Position numbers and translations under genes: made by a program. From contig NZ_MUNT01000001.1 of assembly GCF_002001175.1 (NCBI RefSeq), forward strand, positions 372,001-436,000: a DNA stretch of 64,000 nt. Direction: 5' to 3'. This document shows positions 46,207 through 55,127 of this stretch, piece after piece. This DNA comes from Rhodanobacter sp. C03 (GTDB lineage: Bacteria; Pseudomonadota; Gammaproteobacteria; Xanthomonadales; Rhodanobacteraceae). The notes beneath the pieces are model-generated. The model was given only the letters and a program-made list of their open reading frames with translations. It had not been told where the DNA came from and ran no database searches. Numbering within the stretch: position 1 is the first letter of the stretch; each line of letters starts with the position of its first letter.

Positions 46207-47565
46207 ATGGCCGACCTTAAAGAAGCCCTTGTCCCCGATATCGGCCATGCCGACGTCCCCGTCATCGAGGTGCTGGTCAAGGTTGGCGACCACGTGGAGA
46301 AGGAGCAGAGCCTGATCACGCTGGAGTCGGACAAGGCCACCATGGAAGTTCCCGCGCCGTTCGCGGGCACGGTGAAGGAAATGAAGCTGAAGGTGGGCGA
46401 CGAAGTGTCCGAGGGCGCGGTGATCGCGATCATCGAGGTGGATGGCGCAGCCGCGGCACCCGCCACCGAAGCACCGAAAGCGGCAGCTCCGGCGCCGGCC
46501 TCCGCGCCCGCCAAAGCTGCCGTGCCGCCGCCGGTCGCGGAAAAGCCCGCACCGATCGCCGGCCAGGGCGTGCAGCCGGGCAATGCACCAGAAGGCGACG
46601 TGCCGCCCACCGCGCGACCGCCGCTCGACGCCAGCATCGTGATGCCGGGCGATGCGCCCTACGCCAGCCCGGCGATCCGCGCGTTCGCGCGCGAGCTGGG
46701 CGTGGACATCCAGCAGGTGAAGGGCAGTGGCCGTGGCGGCCGCATCCAGCGCGAGGACGTCAGTGCCTATGTGAAGCATGCGCTTGCTTCCGGCGCACGA
46801 CCCAGCGGCGGCGCCGCGGCATCGCTCGGTGGCCTCAACCTGCTGCCGTGGCCGAAGATCGACTTCGCCAAGTTCGGTGAGATCGAGGAGAAGGCACTCT
46901 CGCGCATCCAGAAGATTTCCGGTGCCAACCTCGCGCGCAACTGGGCGATGATCCCGCACGTCACCCAGCACGACGATGCCGACATCACCGAGCTGGAGGC
47001 GTTCCGCAAGAAGCTCGGCGAGGAGAACAGGGAGCTCAAGGTCACCCCGCTGGTGTTCCAGATGAAGGCGGTGGTGGCGGCGCTGAAAGCGTTCCCGCAG
47101 TTCAACGCCTCTCTCGACGAGAGCGGCGAGAAGCTGATTCTCAAGAAGTACTTCCACATCGGCATCGCGGTGGACACGCCCGACGGTCTGGTGGTGCCGG
47201 TGATTCGCGATGTCGACAAGAAGGGTCTGCTCGACCTGGCCCGCGAGCTGGGCGAGATTTCGAAGAAGGCGCGCGACAAGAAGCTCGGTCCGGCCGAGAT
47301 GTCGGGCGGCTGCTTCTCGATCAGCTCGCTCGGCGGTATCGGTGGCACCGGCTTCACGCCGATCGTCAATGCGCCGGAAGTGGCGATCCTCGGCGTCTCC
47401 AAGGCTGCGATGAAGCCCGTGTGGAACGGCAAGGAGTTCGCGCCGCGGCTGATCATGCCGTTGTCGCTGTCCTACGACCACCGCGTGATCGACGGCGCGC
47501 TCGCCGCGCGCTTCGCAGCGTTCCTCGCCACCCAGCTCGGCGACATCCGTCGCCTGCTGCTCTGA
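46207..47565 (+). CDS. aceF: Dihydrolipoyllysine acetyltransferase, pyruvate dehydrogenase E2
   Basis: The protein has 452 residues with one lipoyl domain (lipoyl-Lys in [11 protein letters not shown], near residue 45), an Ala/Pro linker, a peripheral-subunit-binding domain ([32 protein letters not shown] broken over about 155-195) and the catalytic domain ending in [10 protein letters not shown], where His and Asp act. It passes acetyl groups from AceE to CoA. AGGAG lies five bases before ATG 46207. E. coli E2 has three lipoyl domains; one here is normal for many relatives. lpdA follows 14 bases later. Confidence 0.95.
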   Translation: MADLKEALVPDIGHADVPVIEVLVKVGDHVEKEQSLITLESDKATMEVPAPFAGTVKEMKLKVGDEVSEGAVIAIIEVDGAAAAPATEAPKAAAPAPASAPAKAAVPPPVAEKPAPIAGQGVQPGNAPEGDVPPTARPPLDASIVMPGDAPYASPAIRAFARELGVDIQQVKGSGRGGRIQREDVSAYVKHALASGARPSGGAAASLGGLNLLPWPKIDFAKFGEIEEKALSRIQKISGANLARNWAMIPHVTQHDDADITELEAFRKKLGEENRELKVTPLVFQMKAVVAALKAFPQFNASLDESGEKLILKKYFHIGIAVDTPDGLVVPVIRDVDKKGLLDLARELGEISKKARDKKLGPAEMSGGCFSISSLGGIGGTGFTPIVNAPEVAILGVSKAAMKPVWNGKEFAPRLIMPLSLSYDHRVIDGALAARFAAFLATQLGDIRRLLL

Positions 47566-47579
47566 CCGAGGGAATGACC

Positions 47580-49361
47580 ATGGCCAACACGATCGAAATC
47601 AAGGTTCCCGACATCGGCGGTCACGGCAGCGTGCCGGTGATCGAAGTGCTGGTGAAAGCCGGCGACACCGTGGCGAAAGAGCAGAGCCTGATCACGCTGG
47701 AGTCGGACAAGGCGACGATGGAGATACCCTCCAGCGCTGCCGGCGTGATCAAGGAGCTGAAGCTCAAGGTGGGCGACGAGGTTTCCGAAGGCGCGGTGAT
47801 TGCCGTGCTGGAAGTCGCTGGCGATGCTGCTGCGCCCGAAGTCGAGGCACCACAAGTCGAGACGCCCAAGGCTGCTGCGCCGGCACCTGCTGCGAGCGCA
47901 CCCGCCGCGGCTCCGGCTCCACAAGCCGCTGGTGCTTCCGGCCGCAAGGCCGACATCGAATGCAAGCTGGTCGTGCTCGGCTCCGGCCCGGGCGGCTACT
48001 CGGCGGCGTTCCGCGCCGCGGATCTGGGTGTCGATACCGTGCTGGTGGAACGCTATGCCACGCTCGGCGGCGTCTGCCTCAACGTGGGCTGCATCCCGTC
48101 CAAAGCGCTGCTGCATGCTGCCGCAGTGATCGACGAAGCCGCCTCGATGGCCGCGCACGGCGTCAGCTTCGGCGCGCCGAAGATCGACATCGACAAGCTG
48201 CGTGGCTTCAAGACCAAGGTGGTCGGTCAGCTCACCGGCGGCCTGACTTCGATGGCGAAGCAGCGCAAGGTGCGTACGCTCGAAGGCAACGGCAGCTTCG
48301 TTTCGCCGAACGAAATGGAAGTCCAGACCAAGGACGGCGTGAAACTGATCCGTTTCGAGTACGCGATCATCGCCGCCGGTTCGCAGTCGGTGAAGCTGCC
48401 CTCGTTCCCGTGGGACGACGAGCGCATCGTCGACTCCACCGGCGCGCTGGAGCTGAAGGACGTGCCGAACAAGATGCTGGTCGTGGGTGGCGGCATCATC
48501 GGTCTGGAAATGGCGACCGTGTATTCCGCGCTGGGCAGCGAAGTGACCGTGGTCGAGTTCATGGACCAGCTGATCCCCGGCGCCGATGCCGACCTGATCA
48601 AGCCACTGGCCAAGCGCATCGGTGGCAAGCTCAAGGGCGTGCACCTGAAGACCAAGGTAGTCGAGGCGAAGGCGACCAAGAAGGGCATCGAGGTCAGCTA
48701 CGAAGGTGACAGCATTCCCGCGACCACCTTGTTCGACCGCGTGCTGGTGTCGGTGGGTCGCTCGCCGAACGGTGGCAAGATCGGTGCGGACAAGGCTGGC
48801 GTCGCTGTCACCGAGCGAGGCTTCATCAACGTCGACAGCCAGATGCGCACCAATGTGTCGCACATCTTCGCGATCGGCGACCTGGTCGGCCAGCCGATGC
48901 TGGCGCACAAGGCCACGCACGAGGCGAAGGTCGCTGCGGAAGTCGTTGCCGGACAGAAGAGCCATTTCGACGCTCGGGTGATTCCGTCGGTGGCCTACAC
49001 CGATCCGGAAATCGCCTGGGTCGGCGTGACCGAGCGCGAGGCGAAGGAAAAAAGCCTGAAGATCGGCGTGGGCAAGTTCCCGTGGGCGGCCAGCGGCCGC
49101 GCGATTGGCATCGACCGCACGGAAGGCTTCACCAAGCTGATCTTCGACGAAGCCACCCATCGCATCGTCGGCGGCGGCATCGTTGGCGTGCACGCCGGCG
49201 AGTTGATCTCCGAAGTCGCGCTGGCGATCGAGATGGGCAGCGAGGCTGCCGACATCGGCCTCACCATCCACCCGCATCCCACGCTGAGCGAGTCGATCGG
49301 CATGGCGGCCGAGGTGTACGAAGGCACGATCACTGATCTGTACATGCCGAAAAAGAAGTGA
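47580..49361 (+). CDS. lpdA: Dihydrolipoyl dehydrogenase (E3) with N-terminal lipoyl domain
   Basis: A 593-residue E3 about 120 residues longer than usual because of an N-terminal lipoyl domain ([11 protein letters not shown]) and Ala/Pro linker. The flavoenzyme follows: FAD motif LGSGPGGYSAAFRA, redox-active disulfide GGVCLNVGCIPSK, NAD motif VGGGIIGLEMATVYSALG and the C-terminal HPHPTLSE with the active-site His and Glu. It reoxidises lipoyl groups and makes NADH. GAGGGA is six bases before ATG 47580. The lipoyl domain is very like that of AceF, so it probably arose by duplication. Confidence 0.95.
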   Translation: MANTIEIKVPDIGGHGSVPVIEVLVKAGDTVAKEQSLITLESDKATMEIPSSAAGVIKELKLKVGDEVSEGAVIAVLEVAGDAAAPEVEAPQVETPKAAAPAPAASAPAAAPAPQAAGASGRKADIECKLVVLGSGPGGYSAAFRAADLGVDTVLVERYATLGGVCLNVGCIPSKALLHAAAVIDEAASMAAHGVSFGAPKIDIDKLRGFKTKVVGQLTGGLTSMAKQRKVRTLEGNGSFVSPNEMEVQTKDGVKLIRFEYAIIAAGSQSVKLPSFPWDDERIVDSTGALELKDVPNKMLVVGGGIIGLEMATVYSALGSEVTVVEFMDQLIPGADADLIKPLAKRIGGKLKGVHLKTKVVEAKATKKGIEVSYEGDSIPATTLFDRVLVSVGRSPNGGKIGADKAGVAVTERGFINVDSQMRTNVSHIFAIGDLVGQPMLAHKATHEAKVAAEVVAGQKSHFDARVIPSVAYTDPEIAWVGVTEREAKEKSLKIGVGKFPWAASGRAIGIDRTEGFTKLIFDEATHRIVGGGIVGVHAGELISEVALAIEMGSEAADIGLTIHPHPTLSESIGMAAEVYEGTITDLYMPKKK

Positions 49362-49424
49362 GCAGCACTGCATTGGTGAAGTGAAGAACCTGCGTTGCAC
49401 CGAACATCCATCAAGGGAACCGTG

Positions 49425-51206
49425 ATGAATCTTTCGCAGGTCAGAATCGGTGCTGCTATCGCACTATTCATGGGGTTCACCGCCGCGACGAATGCCAGTG
49501 CCGACATCAGTCGCGGCGATCGCTACTCCGGCCAGCCATGGGCTTCGCGCTCACCGGTGCTGGCCCAGCACGGCATGGCGGCAACCGAACAGCCACTGGC
49601 CTCGCAGATCGCGATCGACATCCTCAAGAAGGGCGGCAGCGCGGTGGATGCCGCGATCGCGGCAAATGCTGCGCTCGGCCTGATGGAGCCGGTGTTGAAC
49701 GGCATCGGCGGCGACTGCTTCGTGATCGTGTGGGATCCGAAGACGCACAAGCTCTACGGCTACAACGGTTCCGGCCCATCGGCGAAGGGTCGCGATCTGG
49801 CGAAGATGCAGGCCGAGGTAAAGGCCGCGTATCTCAAGGCCGGCCTGTCGGCGAAGGATCACATTCCCGCCGTCGGCTCGCTGCCGATCACCGTGCCGGG
49901 CACGGTCGATACCTGGGGCGCGCTGCACGACAAGTTCGGCAAGCTCTCGCTGGCCGACGATCTGGCGCCGGCGATCGGCTATGCCCAGAACGGTTTCCCG
50001 GTCACCCAGCTGGTTGCCCAGTACTGGAAGGGCAACATGGCCGCGTTCGAGCGGATGCACGGGCTGATCGAGGAAAGCGCGAATGCGCGCCACACCTACC
50101 TCATCGACGGCCACACACCGGCCGAGGGCGAGGTGTTCCGCAATCCCGATCTGGCCCGCACACTCACGCTGATCGCGCAGGGCGGCCGCGATGCGTTCTA
50201 CAAGGGCGCGATCGCGCACACCATGGATGCCTATTTCAAGCGCATCGGCGGCGACCTGCGCTATGAGGATTTTGCCGGTTACCACGGCGAGTGGGTGACG
50301 CCGCAGTCGGTGAACTACCACGGCTACGATGTCTACGAACTGCCGCCGAACGGGCAGGGCTTCGCCGCGCTGGAGATGCTGCAGCTGCTCAAGGGCTTCG
50401 ACCTGAAGAAGATGGGCGTGGGCAGCGCCGATGCGATCACTGTGATGCTGGAAGCCAAGCGCCTCGCCTATGAGGATCTGGCCAAGTATTACGCCGACCC
50501 GCGTTTCGTCGATGTGCCGATGAAGGGCCTGCTGTCCGAGGGCTATGCCGACCAGCGGCGCAAGCTGATTCATCTCGACCACGCCAACGCGGACATCGGT
50601 CCCGGCGATCCGAAGCTGTTCAACGGTGACACCACCTATTTCACCACTGCCGACAAGGACGGCATGATGGTCTCGATCATCCAGTCCAACTACCGTGGCA
50701 TGGGTTCGGGTCTGGTCGCCGACGGTCTCGGCTTCATGTTCCAGGATCGCGGCGAGCTGTATTCGCTCAAGCCTGGCGCGGCGAACGTCTACGCCGCCGG
50801 CAAGCGTCCGTTCCACACCATCATCCCCGGCTTCGTGATGAAGGACGGCGCGCCGTACATGTCGTTCGGCCTGATGGGCGGCGACATGCAGCCGCAGGGT
50901 CACATCCAGGTGCTGACCAACATGATCGACTACGGCATGAACGTGCAGGACGCCGGCGATGCCGCACGCTGGCGCCACTACGGCAACGCCGAACCCACCG
51001 GCGAATCATCGCAGGGCATCGGCACGGTGGAAATGGAGTCGGGCTTCGATCCCGCAGTGAAGGCCGAGCTGGTCAAACGCGGCTACAAGGTCGTGGCTGG
51101 CACCGGCAATTTCGGCGGCTACGAGGCGATCATGTTCGACGCCAAGCAGCACGTGTACTGGGGCGCCACCGAGATGCGCAAGGATGGCGAGGTGATCGGG
51201 TATTGA
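49425..51206 (+). CDS. ggt: Gamma-glutamyltransferase
   Basis: A 593-residue proenzyme with a Sec signal peptide (ATNASA-DIS), so periplasmic. The large-subunit part has GGSAVDAAIAANAALGLMEPVLNGIGGDCF. Autocleavage should occur before the second Thr of DTTYFTTAD, freeing the catalytic N-terminal Thr of the small subunit, which then contains SYRGMGSGL-like and FGLMGGDMQPQGH motifs. It hydrolyses glutathione and other gamma-glutamyl compounds or transfers the group. AAGGGA lies six bases before ATG 49425. Some members act as acylases, but the motifs fit Ggt best. Confidence 0.9.
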   Translation: MNLSQVRIGAAIALFMGFTAATNASADISRGDRYSGQPWASRSPVLAQHGMAATEQPLASQIAIDILKKGGSAVDAAIAANAALGLMEPVLNGIGGDCFVIVWDPKTHKLYGYNGSGPSAKGRDLAKMQAEVKAAYLKAGLSAKDHIPAVGSLPITVPGTVDTWGALHDKFGKLSLADDLAPAIGYAQNGFPVTQLVAQYWKGNMAAFERMHGLIEESANARHTYLIDGHTPAEGEVFRNPDLARTLTLIAQGGRDAFYKGAIAHTMDAYFKRIGGDLRYEDFAGYHGEWVTPQSVNYHGYDVYELPPNGQGFAALEMLQLLKGFDLKKMGVGSADAITVMLEAKRLAYEDLAKYYADPRFVDVPMKGLLSEGYADQRRKLIHLDHANADIGPGDPKLFNGDTTYFTTADKDGMMVSIIQSNYRGMGSGLVADGLGFMFQDRGELYSLKPGAANVYAAGKRPFHTIIPGFVMKDGAPYMSFGLMGGDMQPQGHIQVLTNMIDYGMNVQDAGDAARWRHYGNAEPTGESSQGIGTVEMESGFDPAVKAELVKRGYKVVAGTGNFGGYEAIMFDAKQHVYWGATEMRKDGEVIGY

Positions 51207-51241
51207 TGTGGCGCGTGCAGGGTGTTGCACACGTCACATCA
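51204..51241. terminator. Nested hairpin between convergent ggt and GIY-YIG genes
   Basis: TGATGTG (51204-51210, including the ggt stop) pairs with CACATCA (51235-51241), with an inner GTGCA/TGCAC pair. There is no T tract, so any terminator role is tentative. Confidence 0.35.
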
Positions 51242-51242
51242 C

Positions 51243-51521
51243 TCAATCAGTCTGCAGAAACGCCAGCTTTCGCTCCCGCGGCAACTGCTTGATCGCCCAC
51301 TCCGCGCGCGATGCGCTGGCGCGGTCGGGATAACTGCGAAAGCCCAGCAGCCGCAGCGGCGGATTGGCGCGGGTGTAACGCGCGCCGCGGCCCGCCACAT
51401 GTGCGGCGTAGCGTGCGTCGAGGCGGTTGGTGATGCCGGCGTAGTAGCTGCCGTTGCGGCATTCGATCAGGTACAGACACCAGCTGCCGTTCGCTTCCAG
51501 GGGTTGTGTCTGAGCGTTCAA
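51243..51521 (-). CDS. Small GIY-YIG nuclease-domain protein (UPF0213-like)
   Basis: A 92-residue protein made of one GIY-YIG domain: [18 protein letters not shown], then the Arg in [10 protein letters not shown] and the Glu in [16 protein letters not shown]. Such small proteins are DNA-structure nucleases or YhbQ/UPF0213 relatives. The start is TTG 51521, whose TTGA overlaps the stop of the upstream reductase gene; no ATG gives the right length. It is the distal gene of a two-gene operon. Confidence 0.8.
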   Translation of the reverse strand: MNAQTQPLEANGSWCLYLIECRNGSYYAGITNRLDARYAAHVAGRGARYTRANPPLRLLGFRSYPDRASASRAEWAIKQLPRERKLAFLQTD

Positions 51522-52111
51522 TACGGCGTACCGTCCAGCCGTTCGCGCTTCAGGGCGCGGGCATACCAGAGGAATTCGTCGAGAAATCGATCGAGCGTAT
51601 GCGTGACATGCTCGTTCTGTGCATGGCCGTTTTCGTCGAGCGATGAAGCGATACGCGGAATCGCGCACTCGCTGGGAACGCTCGGCATGCCCAGTTCGGC
51701 CAGCGTGGCGCGCAAGGCGACAGCCGCGCGCACGCCACCGAACTGGCCGGCGGAATAGCAGACGATGCCGGACGGCCGCCAGAAATACTCTTCGAGGAAA
51801 TGATCGAGTAGATTCTTCATCGCCGGCGGGATGCCGTGGTTGTATTCGCCGCTGACGATCAGGAAGCCGTCGACGCTTCGATACAGCGTGGCCAGGTTCT
51901 CCAGTCTTTCGGGCGCTGTACCCGGCGCATATTCCTTGTACATGCGGTCGAGCAGCGGCAACTGCACTTCCATCGGATCGACCAGGACGGCCTCATGGCC
52001 GCGCGTTGCGAGCGCCTGCATCACCAGCTTCGCTGCGCGTATACCCATCCTTGCATGACGTACCGAGCCGAGCAGGACGGCAATCGACATCGGTTGGTTC
52101 TTGACGGTCAT
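51518..52111 (-). CDS. NADPH-dependent FMN reductase family protein
   Basis: This 197-residue flavodoxin-like protein has [19 protein letters not shown] for the FMN phosphate loop and [19 protein letters not shown], the YNHG(S/I)xPxxLKNxxD element of the FMN_red family (ChrR, azoreductase and ArsH relatives). It reduces quinones, chromate or azo dyes in relatives; the true substrate is unknown. ATG 52111 or 52090 could start it. Its stop overlaps the TTG of the GIY-YIG gene. Confidence 0.85.
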   Translation of the reverse strand: MTVKNQPMSIAVLLGSVRHARMGIRAAKLVMQALATRGHEAVLVDPMEVQLPLLDRMYKEYAPGTAPERLENLATLYRSVDGFLIVSGEYNHGIPPAMKNLLDHFLEEYFWRPSGIVCYSAGQFGGVRAAVALRATLAELGMPSVPSECAIPRIASSLDENGHAQNEHVTHTLDRFLDEFLWYARALKRERLDGTPY

Positions 52112-52199
52112 GCTCGATCCGCTGGTTTGTCTTGCAGGACAATTCCTCACCACCAGATTACTCTGCCGTGGTCACGCCATGAAGAACAATGAGGTCACT

Positions 52200-53000
52200 A
52201 TGTCACTGAAGGTGTGTGTTGCCGGTGCCACCGGCTGGGCCGGCTCCGAGCTGGCACGCGGCATCGCCGCCGCCGATGACCTCGCGCTGGTCGCGGCGGT
52301 AGCCCGCAAGCACGCGGGACAGAAACTGGGCGAGGTATTGGGTGAGCCACGGTTGGCGACACCGATCTTTGCCAGCGCTACCGAAGCACTGACGCAGCCC
52401 TGCGATGTCTTCGTCGAGTACACCAAGCCGGACAGCGCGAAGGCGAACATCCTTGCTGCGCTGGAGCATGGCGCGCATGTGGTGGTCGGCACCTCGGGCC
52501 TCACCGATGAGGATTACGCGCAGATCGACGCGCTGGCGCGCGAGCGGCAGCGCGGTGTGCTGGCTTGCGGCAACTTTGCGCTGACCGCGGTGCTGCTGAT
52601 CAAGTTTGCCGAGATGGCGGCTAAGCTCATTCCGCAATGGGAGATCATCGACTATGCCTCGGCCGGCAAGCCGGATGCGCCCAGCGGCACCGTGCGCGAG
52701 CTGGCTGGGCGGTTGGGCAAGGTGCGCCAGCCGACACTGGAGGTGCCGTTGGAGCAGATCATCGGCATGCGCGAAACACGCGGCGGCACGCTGGCCGGCA
52801 GCCAGGTGCATGCGCTGCGCCTTCCGGGTTTCGTGATCGGGGTCGAGACGATCTTCGGCATGCCGGATCAGACGCTGAGTCTGCGTCACAACGCCGGCAG
52901 CAGTGCGAAACCTTACGTCGGCGGCGCGCTGCTGGCGATCCGCAAGGTGTCCGGCCTGACTGGCCTGCATCGTGGACTGGATGCGGTGCTGGATCTGTAG
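52200..53000 (+). CDS. dapB: Divergent 4-hydroxy-tetrahydrodipicolinate reductase (DapB-like)
   Basis: The protein has 266 residues (E. coli DapB has 273). The nucleotide-binding loop is VCVAGATGWAGSELARGI, with VVVGTSGLTDEDY and the substrate loop GKPDAPSGTVRELAG. Where classic DapB has the catalytic pair HH before K-x-DAPSGT, this protein reads IDYASAGKPDAPSGT: the Lys is kept but both His are replaced. It may still reduce HTPA in lysine and diaminopimelate synthesis, or be a related reductase. GAGG lies five bases before ATG 52200. Its TAG stop is part of a REP-like hairpin. Confidence 0.78.
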   Translation: MSLKVCVAGATGWAGSELARGIAAADDLALVAAVARKHAGQKLGEVLGEPRLATPIFASATEALTQPCDVFVEYTKPDSAKANILAALEHGAHVVVGTSGLTDEDYAQIDALARERQRGVLACGNFALTAVLLIKFAEMAAKLIPQWEIIDYASAGKPDAPSGTVRELAGRLGKVRQPTLEVPLEQIIGMRETRGGTLAGSQVHALRLPGFVIGVETIFGMPDQTLSLRHNAGSSAKPYVGGALLAIRKVSGLTGLHRGLDAVLDL

Positions 53001-53074
53001 GAGCGCACTCTGTGTGCGATGTTCTTGCTCCGTGCAAAAGAGCAAACAGCATCGCGCACAGGGTGCGCTCCTAC
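52997..53074. repeat. REP-like long hairpin with GTAG ends spanning two stop codons
   Basis: GTAGGAGCGCAC at the left end is mirrored by GTGCGCTCCTAC-like bases at the right end, with further pairing inside (TGTGTGCGATG against CATCGCGCACA; TTGCTC against GAGCAA). The left GTAG holds the TAG stop of the dapB-like gene (52998-53000). The right CTAC holds, on the minus strand, the TAG stop of the gene ending at 53071. The end sequence matches the palindrome at 27952. Confidence 0.85.
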
Positions 53075-53553
53075 CGGCGCGTGGTGGTTCGGGATGCCTG
53101 TTGCCATCGCCCCAATAGCCAGGACGCGCCCAGGCAACCGACCAGTGCCAGCACCCAGCGGTTGGCTGATGTGTGCGGGGCGGGCAGGATCGCGACGAAC
53201 GACGGCAGCCACGTGTCGCCGTACATCGCCACCACCGCACCTGCGGCCACGGCCATGACGGTCGCCAACGCCAGCAGCAGCGTGAATTCGAAACGCGTGT
53301 CGGAGGCAACCTTTCGGGCCGGACTGGCCGCGACCTGTGCGGCCAGCTTCTGCGCGAAATCCGCAGGCAGCGCATGCGGCAGTGGCTCGCGCAGGGCGCG
53401 CGCGAGCAGGCGGTAACGCCGCGTGCGCGCATCGTCGCCGATGGGGTCGAGGTGCAGACGTTCGCGCCGCATGGCGCGTTCCTGCAGCAGCCATTCGCGT
53501 TCGTGGGCCGCGTCGTCGAAGGGAGGGATGGTGTCGTCGATGTCATGGTTCAT
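53071..53553 (-). CDS. Putative anti-sigma factor, single-pass membrane protein
   Basis: This 160-residue protein has a charged cytoplasmic N-terminus (EREWLLQERAMRRERLHL), two hydrophobic segments (FTLLLALATVMAVAAGAVVAMY and WVLALVGCLGASWLLG) and a basic tail. Its start overlaps the stop of the ECF sigma gene as ATGA, the usual place for the cognate anti-sigma factor. No zinc-binding HxxxCxxC motif is present. Its TAG stop is formed by the REP-like hairpin. Role inferred from context. Confidence 0.6.
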   Translation of the reverse strand: MNHDIDDTIPPFDDAAHEREWLLQERAMRRERLHLDPIGDDARTRRYRLLARALREPLPHALPADFAQKLAAQVAASPARKVASDTRFEFTLLLALATVMAVAAGAVVAMYGDTWLPSFVAILPAPHTSANRWVLALVGCLGASWLLGRWQQASRTTTRR

Positions 53554-54131
53554 GCTGCAACTCCGGTCCGGGCTTCGAGCGCGCCGCGCAGGCGCAATCG
53601 CGACCGGAACAAGTGGCTCTTGATGGTGCCGCTGGCCAGCCCGGTAATCCGGGCAATTTCGGGTATCGTGATTTCTTCAAGGTAATACAGGGTCAGCACG
53701 GTGCGCTGCAATGGCGGCAGCGCCTCGATCGCGGCGTGCAGGTGCTGCGCCGTTTCCGCGTCGGCACAGGCGGTTTCGAGATCGAAGCCGTCACCGATGT
53801 TTTCCACCAGCGCATAGTCATCGCCGTCGTCGGTGTTTTCGAGCAGCGGAATGCGCTTGTGCTGCAGGTGACGTAACGCAATGGTGTAGGCCACGCGCCC
53901 GATCCATGATTTCAGCGCGCTCTCGTAACGATACTGGTGCAGGCACTGATGCACGCGCAGAAAGGTGTCCTGGCACAGCTCGCGGGTATCCTCGGGGTGA
54001 CGCACCATCCGCTGGATGATGTGCCAGCACAGCCCCTGATACTCGCGGACCAGGCGCTCGAACGCGCCCGGCCGGTTGGCCAGCACGGCGTCGACCAGTT
54101 CGCGGTCCGGGCTGCTGCGGATGTCTTCCAT
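53550..54131 (-). CDS. ECF-type RNA polymerase sigma factor (RpoE-like)
   Basis: A 193-residue sigma factor with region 2 (AFERLVREYQGLCWHIIQRMV, then TRELCQDTFLRVHQCLHQYR and SWIGRVAYTIALRHLQ) and region 4 (LPPLQRTVLTLYYLEEITIPEIARITGLASGTIKSHL split over about 135-175). It directs polymerase to stress-response promoters. ATG 54131 is chosen at family length; a TTG 51 bases upstream is possible. It is coupled by ATGA to a membrane protein that is probably its anti-sigma factor. Confidence 0.88.
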   Translation of the reverse strand: MEDIRSSPDRELVDAVLANRPGAFERLVREYQGLCWHIIQRMVRHPEDTRELCQDTFLRVHQCLHQYRYESALKSWIGRVAYTIALRHLQHKRIPLLENTDDGDDYALVENIGDGFDLETACADAETAQHLHAAIEALPPLQRTVLTLYYLEEITIPEIARITGLASGTIKSHLFRSRLRLRGALEARTGVAA

Positions 54132-54171
54132 GCCGCAAGGGATACGCGCATTGCCACAATGGTTGCAAGCG

Positions 54172-54184
54172 GGTTGCTGCAACC
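54172..54184. promoter_or_regulatory. Palindrome upstream of the ECF sigma gene
   Basis: GGTTGCTGCAACC is a perfect 6-bp dyad around one base, with another GGTTGC 11 bases to its left. GCAACC followed about 16 bases later by GTATCT resembles an ECF promoter pointing to the plus strand. Either an operator or an autoregulated promoter would fit the divergent arrangement. Confidence 0.3.
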
Positions 54185-54252
54185 GGCATGAGGGCGGGCG
54201 TATCTATGGTCCCGACAGTCAGTCATTCCGCCATCAACCCAAGGAGAGCTCC

Positions 54253-54579
54253 ATGAATTTCGGCGACTTTATCCCGATCAGCCTGTTCATCTGCATTGCC
54301 TACTCGATCAAGGTCTGTGTCGACGCCATGGTGCGCCGGCACATGGTCAACGCCGGCGGTTCCGAGGATCTGGTCAATTCGATCCTGCGCGACGAGGCGC
54401 TGCGTCGGCGCAACTCCTCGCTGCGCTGGGGCATCGTGCTGGTGTCGGTCGCGGTCGGCTTCGGCCTGATCCAGTGGTTCAACTGGCGGGACGTCACCCC
54501 CGGTCTGGTTGCGGTGCTGGCCGGCGCCACCGGTCTGGGCAACCTGGCGTTCTTCGCGATCTCGCGCAAGCTGAGCTAG
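54253..54579 (+). CDS. Small two-helix membrane protein
   Basis: A 108-residue protein with an N-terminal hydrophobic segment (FIPISLFICIAYSIKV), a charged middle (DLVNSILRDEALRRRNSSLRWG) and a second hydrophobic hairpin (GIVLVSVAVGFGLIQWF; LVAVLAGATGLGNLAFFAI). AAGGAG lies seven bases before ATG 54253. It is divergent from the ECF sigma gene and could belong to its regulon. No family recognised. Confidence 0.75.
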   Translation: MNFGDFIPISLFICIAYSIKVCVDAMVRRHMVNAGGSEDLVNSILRDEALRRRNSSLRWGIVLVSVAVGFGLIQWFNWRDVTPGLVAVLAGATGLGNLAFFAISRKLS

Positions 54580-54629
54580 GCGATCCGTTTGGTGCGACCA
54601 TAACGCTCCGAACGCGGAGAGCCATCCCC

Positions 54630-55028
54630 ATGCACGCCAGCGGTACGTTCGAAGTGAAGATGTTTTCGCAGCCGGCGGAAGACGGTGTCGGTGACGCCAG
54701 CATTGGCCGGATGGCGCTGGACAAGCAGTATCACGGCGACCTCGCCGCGACCGGCAGGGGTCAGATGCTGGCCACACGCACCGCGGTCGAAGGTTCAGCT
54801 GGCTACGTCGCGCTGGAGCGGGTCAACGGTACGCTGCATGGACGCAGCGGCTCGTTCGCACTGCAGCACAGCGGCATCATGACGCGCGGTACGCCGCAGT
54901 TGACCATCACGGTGGTGCCCGATTCCGGTAGCGATGAGTTGCAGGGACTGGCCGGCACGCTGGCGATCACGATTACAGATGGCCAGCATTTCTACGATTT
55001 CGAGTACACGCTGCCCGAGGCGGGCTGA
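54630..55028 (+). CDS. DUF3224-family protein
   Basis: This 132-residue protein reads HASGTFEVKM at the N-terminus, MALDKQYHGDLAATGRGQML and GSFALQHSGIM in the middle, and ends YDFEYTLPE. These are the marks of DUF3224, a beta-barrel family related to allene oxide cyclase-like folds; function is unknown. GGAG lies ten bases before ATG 54630. No signal peptide. Confidence 0.85.
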   Translation: MHASGTFEVKMFSQPAEDGVGDASIGRMALDKQYHGDLAATGRGQMLATRTAVEGSAGYVALERVNGTLHGRSGSFALQHSGIMTRGTPQLTITVVPDSGSDELQGLAGTLAITITDGQHFYDFEYTLPEAG

Positions 55029-55127
55029 GCGCGAGCCTCTGCCATAGGTCATCTGCGCGCCTCCCCGCCCGCATGCTATTTTCGCGAAAGGGGGCCGCGT
55101 GCCCGACATGCCAGGGACAGGGGGACC

